Positions 62,584-64,000 of a stretch of 64,000 nucleotides of DNA are shown one piece after another. This DNA is from Erinaceus europaeus. Taxonomy: Eukaryota; Chordata; Mammalia; Eulipotyphla; Erinaceidae. How positions within the stretch are numbered: the first letter of the stretch is position 1; each line of letters starts with the position of its first letter. The notes under the pieces were generated by a model. It was not told the DNA's origin, ran no database searches, and saw only the letters and a program-made list of their open reading frames with translations. Position numbers and translations under genes: made by a program. The stretch is taken from the NCBI RefSeq assembly GCF_950295315.1, contig NW_026647623.1, positions 1 through 64,000 on the forward strand. Reading direction: 5' to 3'.

Positions 62584-63585
62584 ACACTGTTGTGGCCATC
62601 AGTACCACATATCCTTTACATTCGGCCCAATATAGGGAAAGCACAATGTGTGTGCCAGGGTGGTAGAGTTTCACTTCTCTTGACCTGGGATCTCATGCAA
62701 TAAGGACAATGATGCGGTGCCAGAAATTGAGGAGGGGTGAATTTCGGCTGAGTTTCAGCCACAGGGCCCTGGAGAATGGGAGTCAAGCACAGAGGGCCTG
62801 GACAGCTGCAATTGGAGATGGACATATGCCTGTTACTGGCAGCAGGAACGCTGTCTCCTCAGTTCCCCTCTGTACTATGCCATATGCACATAACTAAGTA
62901 ATCCAAAGGGCAAAGAAAGGAAAATTTCAACTCCATGAAGACCGAGTTCAAGATGCATGCACTGACTTCCAGGAAGGGTCCAGGGAAGAAGGCACACAGA
63001 GACAGTCTGCGAGACAGAATGACAGTGACTGAAAAGGACAGAAATTCTGGCCCTGTGTTGATCAGTGCCAGAGCACTGAAGACAAACCCTCCATGCCCAA
63101 GCATACTTGTTACAAATGGCATTGTTATTTTATGTTTGTGAGGAAAGGTTACACTTAGAACATCTAGGTCTTAGCCACTCTGAGAAGCAACACTTGGCCT
63201 GCAGCCCGCTCTCCAAAACTGCCTTGCCTCTCCAAATTGGAAGTAGTTTTAGTGATGCTCCCGCCAAATGCAGGGTGGCATATTTCATCTCCCTGGTCCA
63301 GCCTCAGCCTGTCCTATGTGCAGGGAACTGCACTATGTGTATTTCTTCTTAGATTTACAGTTTTGGTATAGGACTCGGTGGACAAAAAGAGCAAAAGTGA
63401 AGTAGATTATTTGGCAGCTGTAGTTTGTGCTGAGAGAGATTTGTAGAGTGACAAGAGGTAAACTAATGGCACTGTGAGATGTCTCTCATGACTGTGGCTC
63501 AGAAGGGCCAGGTGTATCCGTATTAATACCCTAATCCAGAGCTGTGCAGGTCTCTAGCTAAAATATATTTTCAGAACTATACATG
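62584..63585 (-). repeat. Module D, inverted
   Basis: Complete inverted D. Confidence 0.82.

Positions 63586-63627
<42 letters not shown>
63586..63627. repeat. (TA)n microsatellite
   Basis: About 20 TA units followed by a short GAGAGA. Confidence 0.95.
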
Positions 63628-63628
<1 letters not shown>

Positions 63629-64000
63629 GAGAGAGAGACAGCAAGACACTGATGTAGTCATTTTCTACAGTAGATGCGAAATGACATTCAGACAATTGAT
63701 TGCTAAAACCTGGAGAGAAACTGTGCATCATGAAAAGAATTGTCGAAAGGACTAAAATCTCCAAATATTAGCTATATGCAGCTCTAACAGGACCGATCAA
63801 AAAAGGCTCGAGAAGGAACTCATCAAGGAGACTCTCCACATGGACAGGCACCACAAGTTTCGTAGACTCGCCACACACACAGGGCATCTACTAGTTCCCA
63901 GTGCAAGCCTCAGGGCAAAAACCTCTCCCTCTTCAGTGTCTTTACATCTGAATATAAGAAAAGTGACCAAGGGCCAAGGAGAGCCACAATGGTGTCAATA
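63628..64000 (-). repeat. Module C-end, inverted, running off the window
   Basis: C-end up to 'caatggtgtcaata'. The C core and its promoter-like sequence would lie just beyond the window edge. Confidence 0.8.

Overview
This is a non-coding, highly repetitive mammalian (probably rodent) window. The evidence is long (CA)n, (TA)n and (GA)n/(CT)n microsatellites, a class II (ERVK/betaretrovirus-like) LTR with a Lys-tRNA-type primer site, frequent AATAAA signals, intron-like signals and the absence of any continuous coding gene. The species cannot be fixed from sequence alone. I support no functional protein-coding gene, tRNA, rRNA or CRISPR array. The open frames present are short, rich in translated microsatellite, or simply recur because the DNA is repeated.

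Nearly the whole window is a mosaic of one amplified repeat family. I split it into modules (letters are mine). A is AT-rich, about 1.0 kb (short) or 1.56 kb (long), with a 5' half (A5'), a (CA)n, an A3' tail with AATAAA and then (TA)n. B is about 0.85-0.95 kb. C is a promoter-like block with CCAAT boxes and a TTAAAAG element, followed by a GT/GA-rich part and a 'C-end' that finishes at a (CT)n(TA)n tract. D is about 1.0 kb. E is about 0.8 kb, upstream of some C copies, with two CTCF-like motifs. F is about 0.33 kb, upstream of E. Overlapping copies imply a parental order A5'-F-E-C-D-B-A3' of roughly 5.5 kb. The shorter A and B arrangements look like internal-deletion or recombination derivatives of it.

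Layout: 1-15,628 is mostly in forward orientation (A arrays, then C-D-B-A units). 15,629-17,841 is inverted. 17,842-28,124 is forward again and holds the most complete forward unit (E-C-D-B-A3', about 19,124-23,106) and a truncated ERV (24,229-25,156) inside module A. From about 28,121 to the end everything is inverted, including three E-F blocks (34.7-35.8, 55.4-56.5 and 58.7-59.8 kb).

If the family does anything, the most coherent reading is a multicopy non-coding transcription unit: a CCAAT/TATA-like promoter with ETS/STAT-like palindrome, several splice-like signals and a poly(A) signal. Each E upstream arm carries a pair of CTCF-like motifs. Because copies lie in both orientations, the motif at 19.3 kb points toward those at 35, 55.7 and 59 kb. 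All functional statements are inference. Module boundaries were judged by eye and may be off by tens of bases.
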